Source of the DNA: Betaproteobacteria bacterium
GTDB taxonomy: Bacteria; Pseudomonadota; Gammaproteobacteria; Burkholderiales; Casimicrobiaceae
Direction: 5' to 3'
DNA: 64,000 bases
Assembly (NCBI GenBank): GCA_016704895.1
Contig: JADIZG010000012.1
Span: 1-64,000, forward strand
Under the pieces are notes generated by a model that was given only the letters and a program-made list of their open reading frames with translations, was not told where the DNA came from and made no database searches. A program made the position numbers and the translations under genes. Position 1 is the first letter of the stretch. Every line of letters begins with the position of its first letter. Of this stretch, positions 16,381 to 24,919 are shown piece by piece.

Positions 16381-16880
16381 ATCACGACCGGACGGTTCGG
16401 AAGCTCGTTCGACCCGTCGCCGCGCGGAAACGCCCGGGCGAGCAGATCCGAGATCGCCTCGACGCCCGCAAGGGCGCCTTCCTCGTAGCGGCCGTCGCGG
16501 AACGCCGCCTCCATCCGGGCGCACACGTCCTGCCATGCGGCGTCGCCGACGTGACGATGGATGCCGCGGTCGGCGACGATCTCGACGTCGCGGTCCGCGA
16601 GCAGCAGGTAGACCAGCACGCCGTTGTTGTCCTCGGTGTCCCAGACGCGCAGCAGCCCGAAGATCTCGAGCGCGCGCTCGCGGGGCGCGAGCTTCGCGAG
16701 CACGCGCCCGACCGGCAGCGCCGGCTCGATCGCGAACACGATCTGCCCCGCATGCCGCGCTTCCGCCGCGGCGATCGCCTGCTCGATGCGGTCGAGCGCC
16801 GCGGGCGGGAGCGCGCGAGCCACGTGGCCGCGGTCCGTGACCGCGTGCCGCCACCATCGCATCGGCTTGCGCCAGGGCAT
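16377..16880 (-). CDS. TPM-domain protein, cytoplasmic type
   Basis: Protein of 167 residues with a TPM (TLP18.3/Psb32/MOLO-1) domain, seen as IEQAIAAAEARHAGQIVFAIE, then LRVWDTEDNNGVLVYLLLAD and VEIVADRGIH. There is no signal peptide and no membrane helix. Some TPM domains have acid phosphatase activity, but the role of this short bacterial type is not established. It lies 8 bases behind the longer TPM protein, and with that gene and the LemA gene upstream forms the usual lemA-TPM-TPM cluster. Its stop codon lies in the inverted repeat shared with lplT. Confidence 0.8.
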   Translation of the reverse strand: MPWRKPMRWWRHAVTDRGHVARALPPAALDRIEQAIAAAEARHAGQIVFAIEPALPVGRVLAKLAPRERALEIFGLLRVWDTEDNNGVLVYLLLADRDVEIVADRGIHRHVGDAAWQDVCARMEAAFRDGRYEEGALAGVEAISDLLARAFPRGDGSNELPNRPVVI

Positions 16881-16888
16881 CCCCGCTC

Positions 16889-17812
16889 CTACCAGTCTCC
16901 GGAGGCGCCGCCTCCGCCGAATCCGCCGCCGCCGCCCGACCAGCCGCCGCCGCCCATCCCGCCGCCGCCGCCCCAGCCACCGCCACCGGGCAGCCAGACG
17001 CCGCCGCCGCCGCGCCCGTTCGCGGCGCTGCCCACGCCGCCGATGAGCAGGATCGCGATCCACGCGACCACCGCGGCGCCGATCGCGAGCGCCACCGAGC
17101 CCAGCACGAACCACGTGATGCCGCCGACCAGGCCCGCGCCGACCGTCGACCCGCCGAGCTTGCCGAAGATCGCCTTCAGGATGCCGCCGACCGCCGGAAC
17201 GACGACGAGCGCCAGCAGCGCGATCATCTCCCACGACAGGCCACCGGCGCCCGCGGTGCGCGACGTCCGCTTCGCCGGCGGCGGCAGCTCGCCCTTCTCG
17301 ACGATCGCCACGACGCGGTCGACGCCCGCCTCGATGCCGGCCGCGTAGCGCCCTTCGCGGAATCGGGGCGCGATGTCCTCGGCGACGATCCGCTTCGCGA
17401 TCGCGTCGGGAATCGCACCCTCGAGGCCGTAGCCGACCTCGAGGCGCAGGCGGCGGTCGTTCTTCGCGACGACGAGCAGCACGCCGTCGTCGCGCCCCTT
17501 GCGCCCGACCTTCCACGCATCGGCCACGCGGATCGCGTAGGTCTCGACCGGCTCCGGCTGCGTCGTCGGCACGACCAGCACGGCCATCTGGGCGCCGGTC
17601 TTCTCCTCGAACGCAGCGAGCTTCGATTCGAGCGCCAACCGCTCGGCCTCCGACAGCGTCGAGGTGAGGTCGGTGACGCGCGCAGCGAGCTGGGGGACCG
17701 GCTTCAGCGCATCCGAGCCGCCCTCCCACGCCGCGGGTTGGGCGAGCGCGGGAAACGCGCACAGCGCGGCGAGCGCGCCCGCGGCGAGCGTGATGGCGAG
17801 GGGATTGCGCAT
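16889..17812 (-). CDS. TPM-domain membrane protein, YgcG-like
   Basis: Protein of 307 residues with a signal peptide (cleavage near ALAQ, residue 25), a periplasmic TPM domain (about residues 45-175, including VTDLTSTLSEAERLALE and RDDGVLLVVAKNDRRLRLEV), two or three hydrophobic helices at about 195-270, and a C-terminal tail almost entirely Gly and Trp (GGGGWGGGGGMGGGGWSGG). This layout is typical of YgcG-type TPM proteins encoded next to lemA. Function is unknown; a membrane stress or secretion role has been suggested for the family. Confidence 0.87.
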   Translation of the reverse strand: MRNPLAITLAAGALAALCAFPALAQPAAWEGGSDALKPVPQLAARVTDLTSTLSEAERLALESKLAAFEEKTGAQMAVLVVPTTQPEPVETYAIRVADAWKVGRKGRDDGVLLVVAKNDRRLRLEVGYGLEGAIPDAIAKRIVAEDIAPRFREGRYAAGIEAGVDRVVAIVEKGELPPPAKRTSRTAGAGGLSWEMIALLALVVVPAVGGILKAIFGKLGGSTVGAGLVGGITWFVLGSVALAIGAAVVAWIAILLIGGVGSAANGRGGGGVWLPGGGGWGGGGGMGGGGWSGGGGGFGGGGASGDW

Positions 17813-17889
17813 GCGCGACGAACGCGACGCGAAGCGAGGACGAGCGCCGGGAGGCGGACCACCGGCCCGCCTCGACGCCCGCGACCCGG

Positions 17890-18591
17890 TCAGTAGCCCG
17901 ACTTCAGCAGGTCGGCGGCCGGGTCGGCCACCGCCGCGGTCTTCGCGTCGCCCGGCAGCCCCGACGTCTTCCCGGGCGCGGGGGCGGCCGGCGCCGGCGT
18001 CTTGCCGAAGTCCACCGTCGGCGGCTTCGCGATCGCGGCCTCGTTCTCGACGGTGAAGTTGGGCTTCACCTCCATCTTGAACAGCATCGCCGTCAGGTTG
18101 GTCGGGAACTGGCGCACGGTCGTGTTGAACTCCTGCACGCTCTTGATGTAGCGGTTGCGCGCGACGGTGATCCGGTTCTCGGTGCCTTCGAGCTGCGCCT
18201 GCAGGTCGCGGAACAGCGCGTCCGACTTGAGGTTCGGATAGTTCTCGACGACGAGCAGCAGCCGCGACAGCGCGCCCGAGAGCTGCCCCTGGGCCTGCTG
18301 GAATTTCTGGAACTCGGCCGGGTCGTTGATGAGTTCGGGCGTCGCCTTGATGCCGGCCACGTTCGACCGGGCGTTGACGACCGCCTCGAGCACCTCGCGC
18401 TCCTGCGCGGCGTAGCCCTTGACGGTGTTCACCAGGTTGGGCACGAGATCGGCGCGACGCTGGTACTGGTTCACGACCTCCGACCAGGCGGCCTTGATCT
18501 GCTCGTCCTGCGACTGGAGCGTGTTGTAGCCGCAGCCGGTGAGCGACAGGGTGGCGGCGACCGCCAACAGCGTGGCGAACTTCCTCAGCAT
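17890..18591 (-). CDS. LemA family lipoprotein
   Basis: Protein of 233 residues. The N-terminus is a lipoprotein signal with lipobox LSLTGCG (Cys about residue 21), followed by the LemA core: IKAAWSEVVNQYQRRADLVP, a long helical bundle, and ENYPNLKSDALFRDLQAQLE. The C-terminal 45 residues are Pro/Ala-rich and probably disordered. LemA proteins have a four-helix fold of unclear function and are typically encoded beside TPM-domain genes, as here (78 bases to the YgcG-like gene). Confidence 0.92.
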   Translation of the reverse strand: MLRKFATLLAVAATLSLTGCGYNTLQSQDEQIKAAWSEVVNQYQRRADLVPNLVNTVKGYAAQEREVLEAVVNARSNVAGIKATPELINDPAEFQKFQQAQGQLSGALSRLLLVVENYPNLKSDALFRDLQAQLEGTENRITVARNRYIKSVQEFNTTVRQFPTNLTAMLFKMEVKPNFTVENEAAIAKPPTVDFGKTPAPAAPAPGKTSGLPGDAKTAAVADPAADLLKSGY

Positions 18592-18671
18592 GGAGCCTCC
18601 ATCACGGGAACGGGTGCGCGCAGCGCGCGCGTCTCCCACTATGCGGTCGCGGGACACGCGGCGCAAGGGGG

Positions 18672-19439
18672 TCATGCGACGGGCGGGTCGGCGGAAGCGA
18701 CGGACGACGCCATGCTGCGCGCGAACACCAGGTCTTCCCACGCCTTCGCCTTGTCCGGCAGGCTGCGCAGCAGGTAGGCCGGGTGGTAGGTCACGACGAG
18801 CGGCGTCTCGCCGTAGCGGTGCCGCCGCCCGCGCAGGCTCGCGATCGTCGCGTCGCTCCCGAGCAGCAGCGACGCCGCGCTCTTGCCGAGCGCGACGATG
18901 AGCTTCGGCCGGATCAGCGCGATCTGGCGCTCGAGGTAGGGCCGGCAGGCCTCCGCCTCGGCGGGCTCCGGCGTGCGGTTGTTCGGCGGCCGGCACTTCA
19001 CGACGTTGGCGATGTAGACGTTGGCGTCGCGCCCCATGCCGAGCGCGGCGAGCATGCTGTCGAGGAGCTTGCCGGCCTGCCCGACGAACGGCTCGCCCTT
19101 CGCGTCCTCTTCCGCGCCGGGCCCCTCGCCGACGAACAGCCATTCGGCACGGCGGTCGCCGACGCCGGGCACGGCCCTGTTGCGCGAGCGGCACAGCCCG
19201 CACGCGGTGCACGACGCGACGTCGGCCTCGAACGCATCCCAGTCGAGCGCGGCGATTCGCTCGCGGCGCGCGACGGGATCCTCGGCAGCAACGATCGGCC
19301 GCGACGACGGGCTGGCCGGCGAGGCGCCGCGCGCTGACGCGGTCTCCACAGGCCCGTCCTGCCCGGCCGTCGCGTCGCTGCGCAGGCGCCACTCGGGCGC
19401 GAGCTTGAGCTCCCGCAGGATCTCGTCGCGCGTCGCCAT
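18672..19439 (-). CDS. Uracil-DNA glycosylase, family 4/5 Fe-S type
   Basis: DNA repair enzyme of 255 residues that excises uracil and carries a 4Fe-4S cluster. The first Cys pair is in CTACGLC, and the second pair is the Cys of VVKCRPPNNRTP plus a Cys 17 residues later in AEACRPYLE. The active-site motif is GEGPGAEEDAKGEPFVGQAG, and the C-terminal HPAYLL has the catalytic-region His. The N-terminal about 75 residues are Ala/Ser-rich and not conserved. It lies downstream of tsaB and rimI on the same strand, a frequent betaproteobacterial trio. Confidence 0.9.
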   Translation of the reverse strand: MATRDEILRELKLAPEWRLRSDATAGQDGPVETASARGASPASPSSRPIVAAEDPVARRERIAALDWDAFEADVASCTACGLCRSRNRAVPGVGDRRAEWLFVGEGPGAEEDAKGEPFVGQAGKLLDSMLAALGMGRDANVYIANVVKCRPPNNRTPEPAEAEACRPYLERQIALIRPKLIVALGKSAASLLLGSDATIASLRGRRHRYGETPLVVTYHPAYLLRSLPDKAKAWEDLVFARSMASSVASADPPVA

Positions 19440-19591
19440 CTAGGAAAGCCCTGCGTGGTGACCCGCGGATGCGCCGCGCGACTCTTGGGAATGTGGACGC
19501 GATGCCCGCCACCGGCCATGCCAGACCACGCGACTCGGGTGGACAACGATTTCCAGATGCCCGTTCATGCGAGGCCGTGTGCGCCGTGGGA

Positions 19592-20086
19592 TCACGGCGA
19601 GGTTGTCCGGCCGTGGCCCGGCGGACGCGCCACCAGATCGCGCCTCAGCACCAGCGCATCCTCGCGCGGCGTCGTCGCCGTGGCCGGATAGTAGTCCTCG
19701 CGTCGGGCCACCGCCTCGAAGCCCTCCGCCGCGTAGAGCGCGAGCGCGGGCGCGTTCGACTCGCGGACCTCGAGGAAGCACTGCTCGGCGCCCGCCCGCG
19801 CCGCGACGTCGATCAGCCGATCCAGCAGCGTACGGCCGAGGCCCGCGCGCCGCGCGTCGGGGACGACCGACAGGTTGAGCACCTGCGCCTCGCCGGGCGC
19901 GAGCATCAGCACGCCGAACGCGACGATGCGCCCTTCGCGCTCGCCGACCATCGCGCAGTAGCCCGCCGCGAGCGCATCGCGGAAGTTGCCGAGCGACCAG
20001 GGCGCCGCGTGGATCTGCTGCTCGAGCGCCGCGACGTAGGCCAGGTCCGTCGCCTCGAGCGGGCGCCAGACGACGGGCGGGCGCAA
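19592..20086 (-). CDS. rimI: Ribosomal protein S18 alanine N-acetyltransferase
   Basis: GNAT acetyltransferase of about 164 residues, likely acetylating the N-terminal Ala of ribosomal protein S18. It shows the N-terminal RPLEATDLAYVAALEQQIH, the PWSLGNFRDAL segment typical of RimI, the acetyl-CoA loop RRAGLGRTLL, and ESNAPALALYAAEGFE. No ATG is in frame near the conserved start; TTG at 20086 fits best. It follows tsaB by 28 bases, a standard tsaB-rimI arrangement. The C-terminal ten residues are not conserved. Confidence 0.87.
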   Translation of the reverse strand: MRPPVVWRPLEATDLAYVAALEQQIHAAPWSLGNFRDALAAGYCAMVGEREGRIVAFGVLMLAPGEAQVLNLSVVPDARRAGLGRTLLDRLIDVAARAGAEQCFLEVRESNAPALALYAAEGFEAVARREDYYPATATTPREDALVLRRDLVARPPGHGRTTSP

Positions 20087-20114
20087 TCCCGGGGGCGCGC
20101 GATCGTCGCCATCG

Positions 20115-20813
20115 TCACAGCCTCGCTCCGGCTGCGCGCTCCGCCGCCGTCAGCGCGACGCGGTGACGCACGTACATCGGATGCGCGTCGCGCGCGGCCA
20201 CGAGATCGCCTCGCGCGATCCGGCCGGCGGCGAGCTCGCCGACGGCGCGCGCGGTCGGCCTGAGCGATGCGTCGTGTCGCGCGAGGCCGATCTGCGCGGC
20301 GAGCGCCGGGTACAGGGCGAGGCCATCGCCCGCGCCAAGCGACGACGCCGGCTGCGTCGGGACGGCATCGGGCTTCAGGACGTCAGGCTCGCGCAACGTG
20401 CGCCAGCCGCTGCCCTCGCGCGCATACGACGCGACGTAGACCTCGCGCATGCGCGCGTCGAGGCACGCGAACACCTCGGCCGCGCCGTGCGCGCGCCACG
20501 CCTCCTGCGCGAGCGCCTCGAGCGTGCCCACCGGGACGAGCCCGAGCCCGGCGCCGAGCGCGAGGCCCTGCGCAATGCCGCACGCGATCCTCACGCCGGT
20601 GAACGAGCCCGGCCCCGCGCCGAACGCGATCGCGTCGAGCGAGCCGAGCGCCCAGCCCCGGAGCGCGAGCAGCTCGCGGATGCGGGGCAGCGCGCGCTCG
20701 GCATGCGCGGGACCCACGTGTTCGTCGCGCACGGCGAAGTCGTTCCCGTCCCCGCAGGCGACGGAGAGCACGTCGGTCGAGCAGTCGATCGAGAGGATGC
20801 GCACGGCCGACAT
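20115..20813 (-). CDS. tsaB: tRNA threonylcarbamoyladenosine biosynthesis protein TsaB
   Basis: Protein of 232 residues of the ASKHA fold, a partner of TsaD and TsaE in making t6A37 in tRNAs that read ANN codons. N-terminal ILSIDCSTDVLSVA, HAERALPRI, and the conserved AFGAGPGSFTGVRIACGIAQG are all present. The ATG at 20813 is only one base from the CTAG edge of the 181-bp element at 20815-21003. The region where a ribosome binding site should lie is therefore element sequence, and no good Shine-Dalgarno is visible there. It heads the tsaB-rimI-uracil glycosylase run. Confidence 0.9.
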   Translation of the reverse strand: MSAVRILSIDCSTDVLSVACGDGNDFAVRDEHVGPAHAERALPRIRELLALRGWALGSLDAIAFGAGPGSFTGVRIACGIAQGLALGAGLGLVPVGTLEALAQEAWRAHGAAEVFACLDARMREVYVASYAREGSGWRTLREPDVLKPDAVPTQPASSLGAGDGLALYPALAAQIGLARHDASLRPTARAVGELAAGRIARGDLVAARDAHPMYVRHRVALTAAERAAGARL

Positions 20814-20814
20814 T

Positions 20815-21003
20815 CTAGGGCCTGTTAACGCTACCGGGGCACTCACGCCGGTGCTGCGCTGGCCCTCCGGGTGATCTCAGGAAACGGCCGCCCTCGGCGT
20901 TGCACGTCCTCGCAGTAGGACCGGCTACTGCTTGCGGCGTGCGCCTTGATGGCGGCCGTTTCCTGAGTCACGCGAGCGTCCCGGTAGCGTTAACAGGCCC
21001 TAG
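20815..21003. mobile_element. MITE-like element with 20-bp TIRs and CTAG flanks
   Basis: A 181-bp body (20819-20999) is bounded by perfect inverted repeats that open GGCCTGTTAACGCTACCGGG, and is flanked on both sides by CTAG, which would be a 4-bp target duplication. Nested inside is a second inverted pair, CAGGAAACGGCCGCC with GGCGGCCGTTTCCTG, around a 70-base centre. It has no coding capacity. CTAG is a YTAR-type target as used by IS5-like elements, so a MITE mobilised by such a transposase is plausible; this is inference. It sits exactly between the tsaB start codon and the region upstream of rlmD. Confidence 0.75.
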
Positions 21004-21078
21004 ATGACGCCGAGGGGGCCGCAGGAGGGCGGCGTCCCGGCCCCGGTAGAATGCCCGGTTTCGGCCAGGATTCGCACC

Positions 21079-22422
21079 ATGCTCATCGTCGACGTCGCCT
21101 CGCTCGACTACGAGGGCCGCGGCGTCGCCCGCGTGGAAGGCAAGGCCGTCTTCGTCGAGGGCGCGCTGCCCGGCGAGACCGTCGCGATCGAGACGATCAA
21201 GCGCAAGCCCTCGTGGGAGCTCGCGCGCACGGTGCGCGTCGAGACCGCCGCCCCCGACCGCGTCGCCCCGCGCTGCCCGCACTTCGGCGTCTGCGGCGGT
21301 TGCACGCTGCAGCACGCCACGCCCTCGCTGCAGGTCGCCGCGAAGCAGCGCGCGCTCGAGGACGCCCTCACGCGCATCGGCCGTGTCTCGCCCGCGATCC
21401 TGCTGCCTCCGGTGGACGGGCCCGCTTGGGGCTATCGCACGCGGGCGAGGCTGTCGGTGCGCCACGTGCCGAAGAAGGGCGGCGTGCTGGTCGGGTTCCA
21501 CGAGCGCAAGTCGAGCTACGTCGCCGACATGCTCGAGTGCCACGTGCTGCCGCCGCAGGTTTCCGCGCTGCTGCCGCGGCTGCGCGAGCTCGTCGGCTCG
21601 CTGTCGATCCGCGACCGGCTGCCGCAGATCGAGGTCGCCGTCGGCGTTCGCCTCGACGACCTCTCGGCCGAGCTCGTCGTGCTCGTGTTGCGCGTGCTCG
21701 AGCCGCCGACGTCCGACGACGAGGCGGCATTGCGCGCGTTCGCACTGCGACACACGGTGTCGATCTGGCTGCAGCCCGGCGGCCCGGGGACCGCTGCGCC
21801 CATGCGCCCGGGCGAGCCGGGGCTCGCGTACACGCTGCCCGAGTTCGGCATCACGATGCCTTTCTCGCCGACCGAGTTCACGCAGGTGAATCCGCACGTC
21901 AACCAGGTGCTCGTGCGCCGCGCGATCGCGCTGCTCGAGCCGGGCCCGGGCGATCGCGCCGCCGACTTCTTCTGCGGGCTCGGCAACTTCACGCTGCCGA
22001 TCGCGAGGCGCGGCGCGACCGTCACCGGGATCGAAGGCAGCGAATCGCTGGCAGGCCGCGCACGCGAGAACGCGGCGGCCAACGGCCTCTCGGCGACGAC
22101 GCGGTTCGCGGTCGCCAACCTGTTCGCGGCGACGCCGGACTCGATCGCGCCGCTCCTGCCGCTGGACAAGGTGCTGATCGATCCGCCCCGCGAGGGCGCC
22201 ATCGAGCTCGTGAAGGCGCTGCCGCACTCGGACGACGACCGGGCGCCCCGGCGCATCGTCTACGTGAGCTGCAATCCCGCGACGCTCGCCCGCGACGCGG
22301 CGGTTCTCGTGCACGAGCGCGGCTATGCGTTCGCGGCGGCCGGCGCGGTCAACATGTTCCCGCACACCGCGCACGTGGAGTCGATCGCGTTGTTCGTGCG
22401 CGACCCCGTAGCGGCAACCTGA
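21079..22422 (+). CDS. rlmD: 23S rRNA (uracil-1939-C5)-methyltransferase
   Basis: SAM-dependent RNA methyltransferase of 447 residues with an N-terminal TRAM domain (VASLDYEGRGVARVEGKAVF), a 4Fe-4S cluster site RCPHFGVCGGCTLQH, and a C-terminal Rossmann domain with DFFCGLGNFTLPIA, the DPPREGA motif and the nucleophile Cys in YVSCNPATLARD. The start at 21079 begins the TRAM domain; an earlier in-frame ATG at 21004 touches the end of the MITE-like element and would add 25 Pro/Gly-rich residues. The gene is monocistronic and convergent with the YccA-like gene. Confidence 0.93.
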   Translation: MLIVDVASLDYEGRGVARVEGKAVFVEGALPGETVAIETIKRKPSWELARTVRVETAAPDRVAPRCPHFGVCGGCTLQHATPSLQVAAKQRALEDALTRIGRVSPAILLPPVDGPAWGYRTRARLSVRHVPKKGGVLVGFHERKSSYVADMLECHVLPPQVSALLPRLRELVGSLSIRDRLPQIEVAVGVRLDDLSAELVVLVLRVLEPPTSDDEAALRAFALRHTVSIWLQPGGPGTAAPMRPGEPGLAYTLPEFGITMPFSPTEFTQVNPHVNQVLVRRAIALLEPGPGDRAADFFCGLGNFTLPIARRGATVTGIEGSESLAGRARENAAANGLSATTRFAVANLFAATPDSIAPLLPLDKVLIDPPREGAIELVKALPHSDDDRAPRRIVYVSCNPATLARDAAVLVHERGYAFAAAGAVNMFPHTAHVESIALFVRDPVAAT

Positions 22423-22495
22423 CGCCGCGTCGCCCGGTGCGCCGCCCCCCTCAGCGCACGTCGACCCACCGAGGCCGAGGCGCCCATCGCGGGCG

Positions 22496-22525
22496 AAAAA
22501 AAACGGGGCGAGTCGCCTCGCCCCG
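22496..22525 (-). terminator. Rho-independent terminator of the YccA-like gene
   Basis: On the minus strand a 9-bp GC stem (CGGGGCGAG with CTCGCCCCG, 4-base loop) is followed by eight T. It lies 27 bases after the stop of the YccA-like gene and is the clearest intrinsic terminator in the window. On the plus strand it also lies downstream of rlmD but lacks a T run. Confidence 0.85.
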
Positions 22526-22551
22526 CCATCGCCGTCGACGCCGACGCCGAA

Positions 22552-23274
22552 TCAGTCGCGCTCGCCCGAGAAGGCCATCAAGAGGTGCAGCAGGCTGCTG
22601 AAGAGGTTGTACAGGCTGAGGAAGATGCCCAGCGTCGCCATCACGTAGTTCGTCTCCCCGCCGTTGACGATCCTGCTCACGTCGAACAGCAGGTAGGCGG
22701 AGAAGAGCAGCACGGCGATGGCCGAGATCGTGAGCGAGAGCGCCGGCACCTGGAAGAACAGGTTGGCGAGCGACGCGACGATCACCAGCACGAGCCCGAT
22801 GAACAGGAACTTGCCCATGAAGCTGAAATCGCGCTTCGTCACGGTGGCGATCGTCGCCATCGCGAAGAAGATCGCCGCGGTCATGCCGCCCGCCAGCGCG
22901 ACCAGCTGGCCGCCGTTCTTCAGCCCTCCGGCGACCGACAGGATCGGCGTCAGGAACACGCCCGAGATGAACGTGAAGCCCAGCAGCGCCGCGACGCCCC
23001 AGGCGCTGTTGCGCAGCGCCGAGACGACGAAGAGCATGCCGAACATCGCGCCGAACATCACGAGCGGCGTCATGATCGGCGCGGCCTTGAAGAACGACAC
23101 GAAGTTCAGCTGCATCCCCAGCCACGCGCCTGCCACGACCGGCAGCAGCGAGATCGCCAGCAGCCAGTAGGTGTTGCGCAGGACGCTGTTGCGGTCGACC
23201 GGGAGCGAGTCGGTCCGGCCCGGGAGCGGCGCAGGCCGGCCGGACGTCATGACGGGCTCGAACTTGGGATTCAT
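22552..23274 (-). CDS. Bax inhibitor-1/YccA family membrane protein
   Basis: Integral inner-membrane protein of 240 residues with about seven helices: near 40-60, 70-90, 95-115, 125-145, 155-175, 180-200 and a C-terminal one. Family landmarks are SVLRNTYWLLAISLLPVVAG, the TFISGVFLTPIL loop, and the C-terminal NYVMATLGIFLSLYNLFSSL. E. coli YccA binds and restrains the FtsH protease; a similar role is likely but not shown. A GGAGG site lies about 6 bases before the ATG. It ends in a strong terminator. Confidence 0.92.
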   Translation of the reverse strand: MNPKFEPVMTSGRPAPLPGRTDSLPVDRNSVLRNTYWLLAISLLPVVAGAWLGMQLNFVSFFKAAPIMTPLVMFGAMFGMLFVVSALRNSAWGVAALLGFTFISGVFLTPILSVAGGLKNGGQLVALAGGMTAAIFFAMATIATVTKRDFSFMGKFLFIGLVLVIVASLANLFFQVPALSLTISAIAVLLFSAYLLFDVSRIVNGGETNYVMATLGIFLSLYNLFSSLLHLLMAFSGERD

Positions 23275-23532
23275 TCACTACCTCCATGAGGGCCCGTGGA
23301 TCGGGCCAACGAGTGGTTAGACTAACAGGAACCCCAGGAGTTTCAAGCGCTCGAGACCCTGCGCGCCCTCCGGGTAATCCAAACTGAACATGCGGGCGAT
23401 CGTCGCGGAATCAACGGGTTGCCGTCCCGCACCGGTTGGGGCTCCCGGCGGGGTTCCGCCACGAAGCGGTAACATCGCGCGTCGGTCCGGTCGCGGGGGT
23501 CTCGAGACGCGTCGGACGAACACTGCATCCGC

Positions 23533-23622
23533 GGATGGGTGGCCGAGCGGTTGAAGGCACCGGTCTTGAAAACCGGCAACGGGGCAACCCGTTCGTGGGT
23601 TCGAATCCCACCCCATCCGCCA
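23533..23622 (+). tRNA. tRNA-Ser (anticodon TGA)
   Basis: 90 bases including an encoded CCA end. The acceptor stem is GGATGGG paired with CCCATCC, followed by G and CCA. The D-arm begins TGGCCGAGCGG, the anticodon stem-loop is CCGGT-CTTGAAA-ACCGG, giving anticodon TGA, a long variable arm (about CAACGGGGCAACCCGTTC) follows as expected for serine, and the T-arm has GGTTCGAATCC. All stems close. IS481-like remnant sequence begins shortly after it, so the tRNA marks the left edge of an accessory block. Confidence 0.96.
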
Positions 23623-23639
23623 GCCGCCACGCTGTACGG

Positions 23640-24620
23640 CCCGGAAACATGGGTAACAGGCCGTACCTAAGACATAGGTGACAACCGCGTGCCGAACGGG
23701 TTGTCCAAGGGTTGCAGGGTTTTCTGCTCCAAGTCGATGTAGCCGAGATCGTACTGGATGAAGCTGACGATCCAGATGCCTTCGTCGACCTCCTTGATGC
23801 CGACGCGCTGACCTGCCAGGACGTGGGAGACGTTGATGCGCTTGCGGTGCATGCAGATGCGGCCGCAAGCGGTGACGACGACATCCCGGTCGTGCAGCGG
23901 GTAAGTGAGGTCAGGCAGTCCCCGATAAGGTGTGGGCGAGGCCGAATACATTTCGGCCGGTGTCATCATGGCCAACGCTTCGTGGGGCCGCTCGGTATTG
24001 AATTCCTGAACGAAGGCATCGAAGCGGGCCTGCTGCTGGAGGCTGTTCATGCCTGGGGGCCGGGTGGCTTCCTTCTTCAAGGTCAGGTGCATCCGCTCAT
24101 GGCGTCCGTTTTGCTGCGGATGGCCGGGTTTGATGCGCTCGATGGCGATGCCCAGGCGCAGCCACCAGACGGAGAGTCTGGAGAGGTTGAACAGGGCGTT
24201 GGGGCTGGCGAACGGAACGCCATTGTCGGAGCGGATGGCGGCCGGCAGGCCCCGTTCCCGGAACAGTTGCTCGGTGTCGAGGGCTTCGCAGAGCAACAGG
24301 AAGCGGGAGGCGTGGTCGGTGACCGTCAGCGGGTAGCAGTACTGGCCGTTGCCGAGCTTGAACTCGCCCTTGAAGTCGGCGCACCACAGGTGGTTGGGGG
24401 CGATGCCGGCGGAGAGCGGGGTGCCGGTGGCGCGGGAGCGCGGTCGGCCGATGGCCTTGACCAGGCCATGCCGATGCAGCACGGCGTGGATGGTGCTCGT
24501 GGCCGGGACCCGGATGTCGCCGTCCAGGCGGCGCACCAGTAACTCCCGGATCTTGCGAGCCCCAATGCGGTTCGCTTGAGCCGACGATCAGGCCGGATCT
24601 GCGCGGGCAGCTGGTTGCAT
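23640..24620 (-). mobile_element. Remnant of an IS481-family insertion sequence
   Basis: Extent is approximate: it covers the transposase remnant plus the short segment next to tRNA-Ser. That segment has two similar 12-mers, ACATGGGTAACA and ACATAGGTGACA, about 30 bases apart, one of which may be an IS end. The right-hand end, which would hold the start of the transposase, is missing, so no terminal repeat pair or target duplication could be defined. Confidence 0.6.
23667..24620 (-). pseudogene. IS481-family transposase, 5'-truncated and frameshifted
   Basis: The catalytic part is intact: DDE residues are the Asp of LWCADFKGEF, the Asp of RSDNGVPFA, and the Glu in HPQQNGRHERMHL. A 289-residue open frame runs from a GTG at 24536. 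Upstream the reading continues only in pieces: KIRELL in the same frame, EPHWG in a second frame, and NQLPAQIRP in a third, so at least two shifts disrupt it. The N-terminal helix-turn-helix region (about 90 residues) is absent beyond about 24620. It is unlikely to be active. Confidence 0.8.
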
Positions 24621-24919
24621 AGCGGACGCCGCGACGACAGCGCCCGCCCCCACCCGCGAAGATCTTGTACCGCTGAATGCCGATTCCCGGCAGAGCCTCG
24701 GTCATCCCCGCCACGAACCAGACGCTCGCCATCACCGAACACCTTCCACGATACCCCCCCCTCAACCCGATCGCACCTCCCGCCGCACGCGGCGCCAGCC
24801 GCCGCAGCCGCCCGCGTCGGCGCCCCCCGGCGGACGGGCGCAACCTTGCACGGCCGCATTCAAGCTGCCGTCATGGCCGCGGAAGAGTGAGTCTCCCTCC
24901 TCCTCCCGGGATTCCCGCG
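24621..24919. other. Non-coding stretch beside the IS remnant
   Basis: About 300 bases with no recognisable gene. A short minus-strand frame gives a roughly 50-residue peptide (starting MASVWFVAGMTEALPG) that I do not recognise and do not call. A C run and short GC palindromes are the only structure seen. Confidence 0.4.

Noticed and set aside
24621..24919. Short minus-strand peptide starting MASVWFVAG as a gene
   Set aside because: About 50 residues, no family likeness, no clear binding site, next to IS debris.
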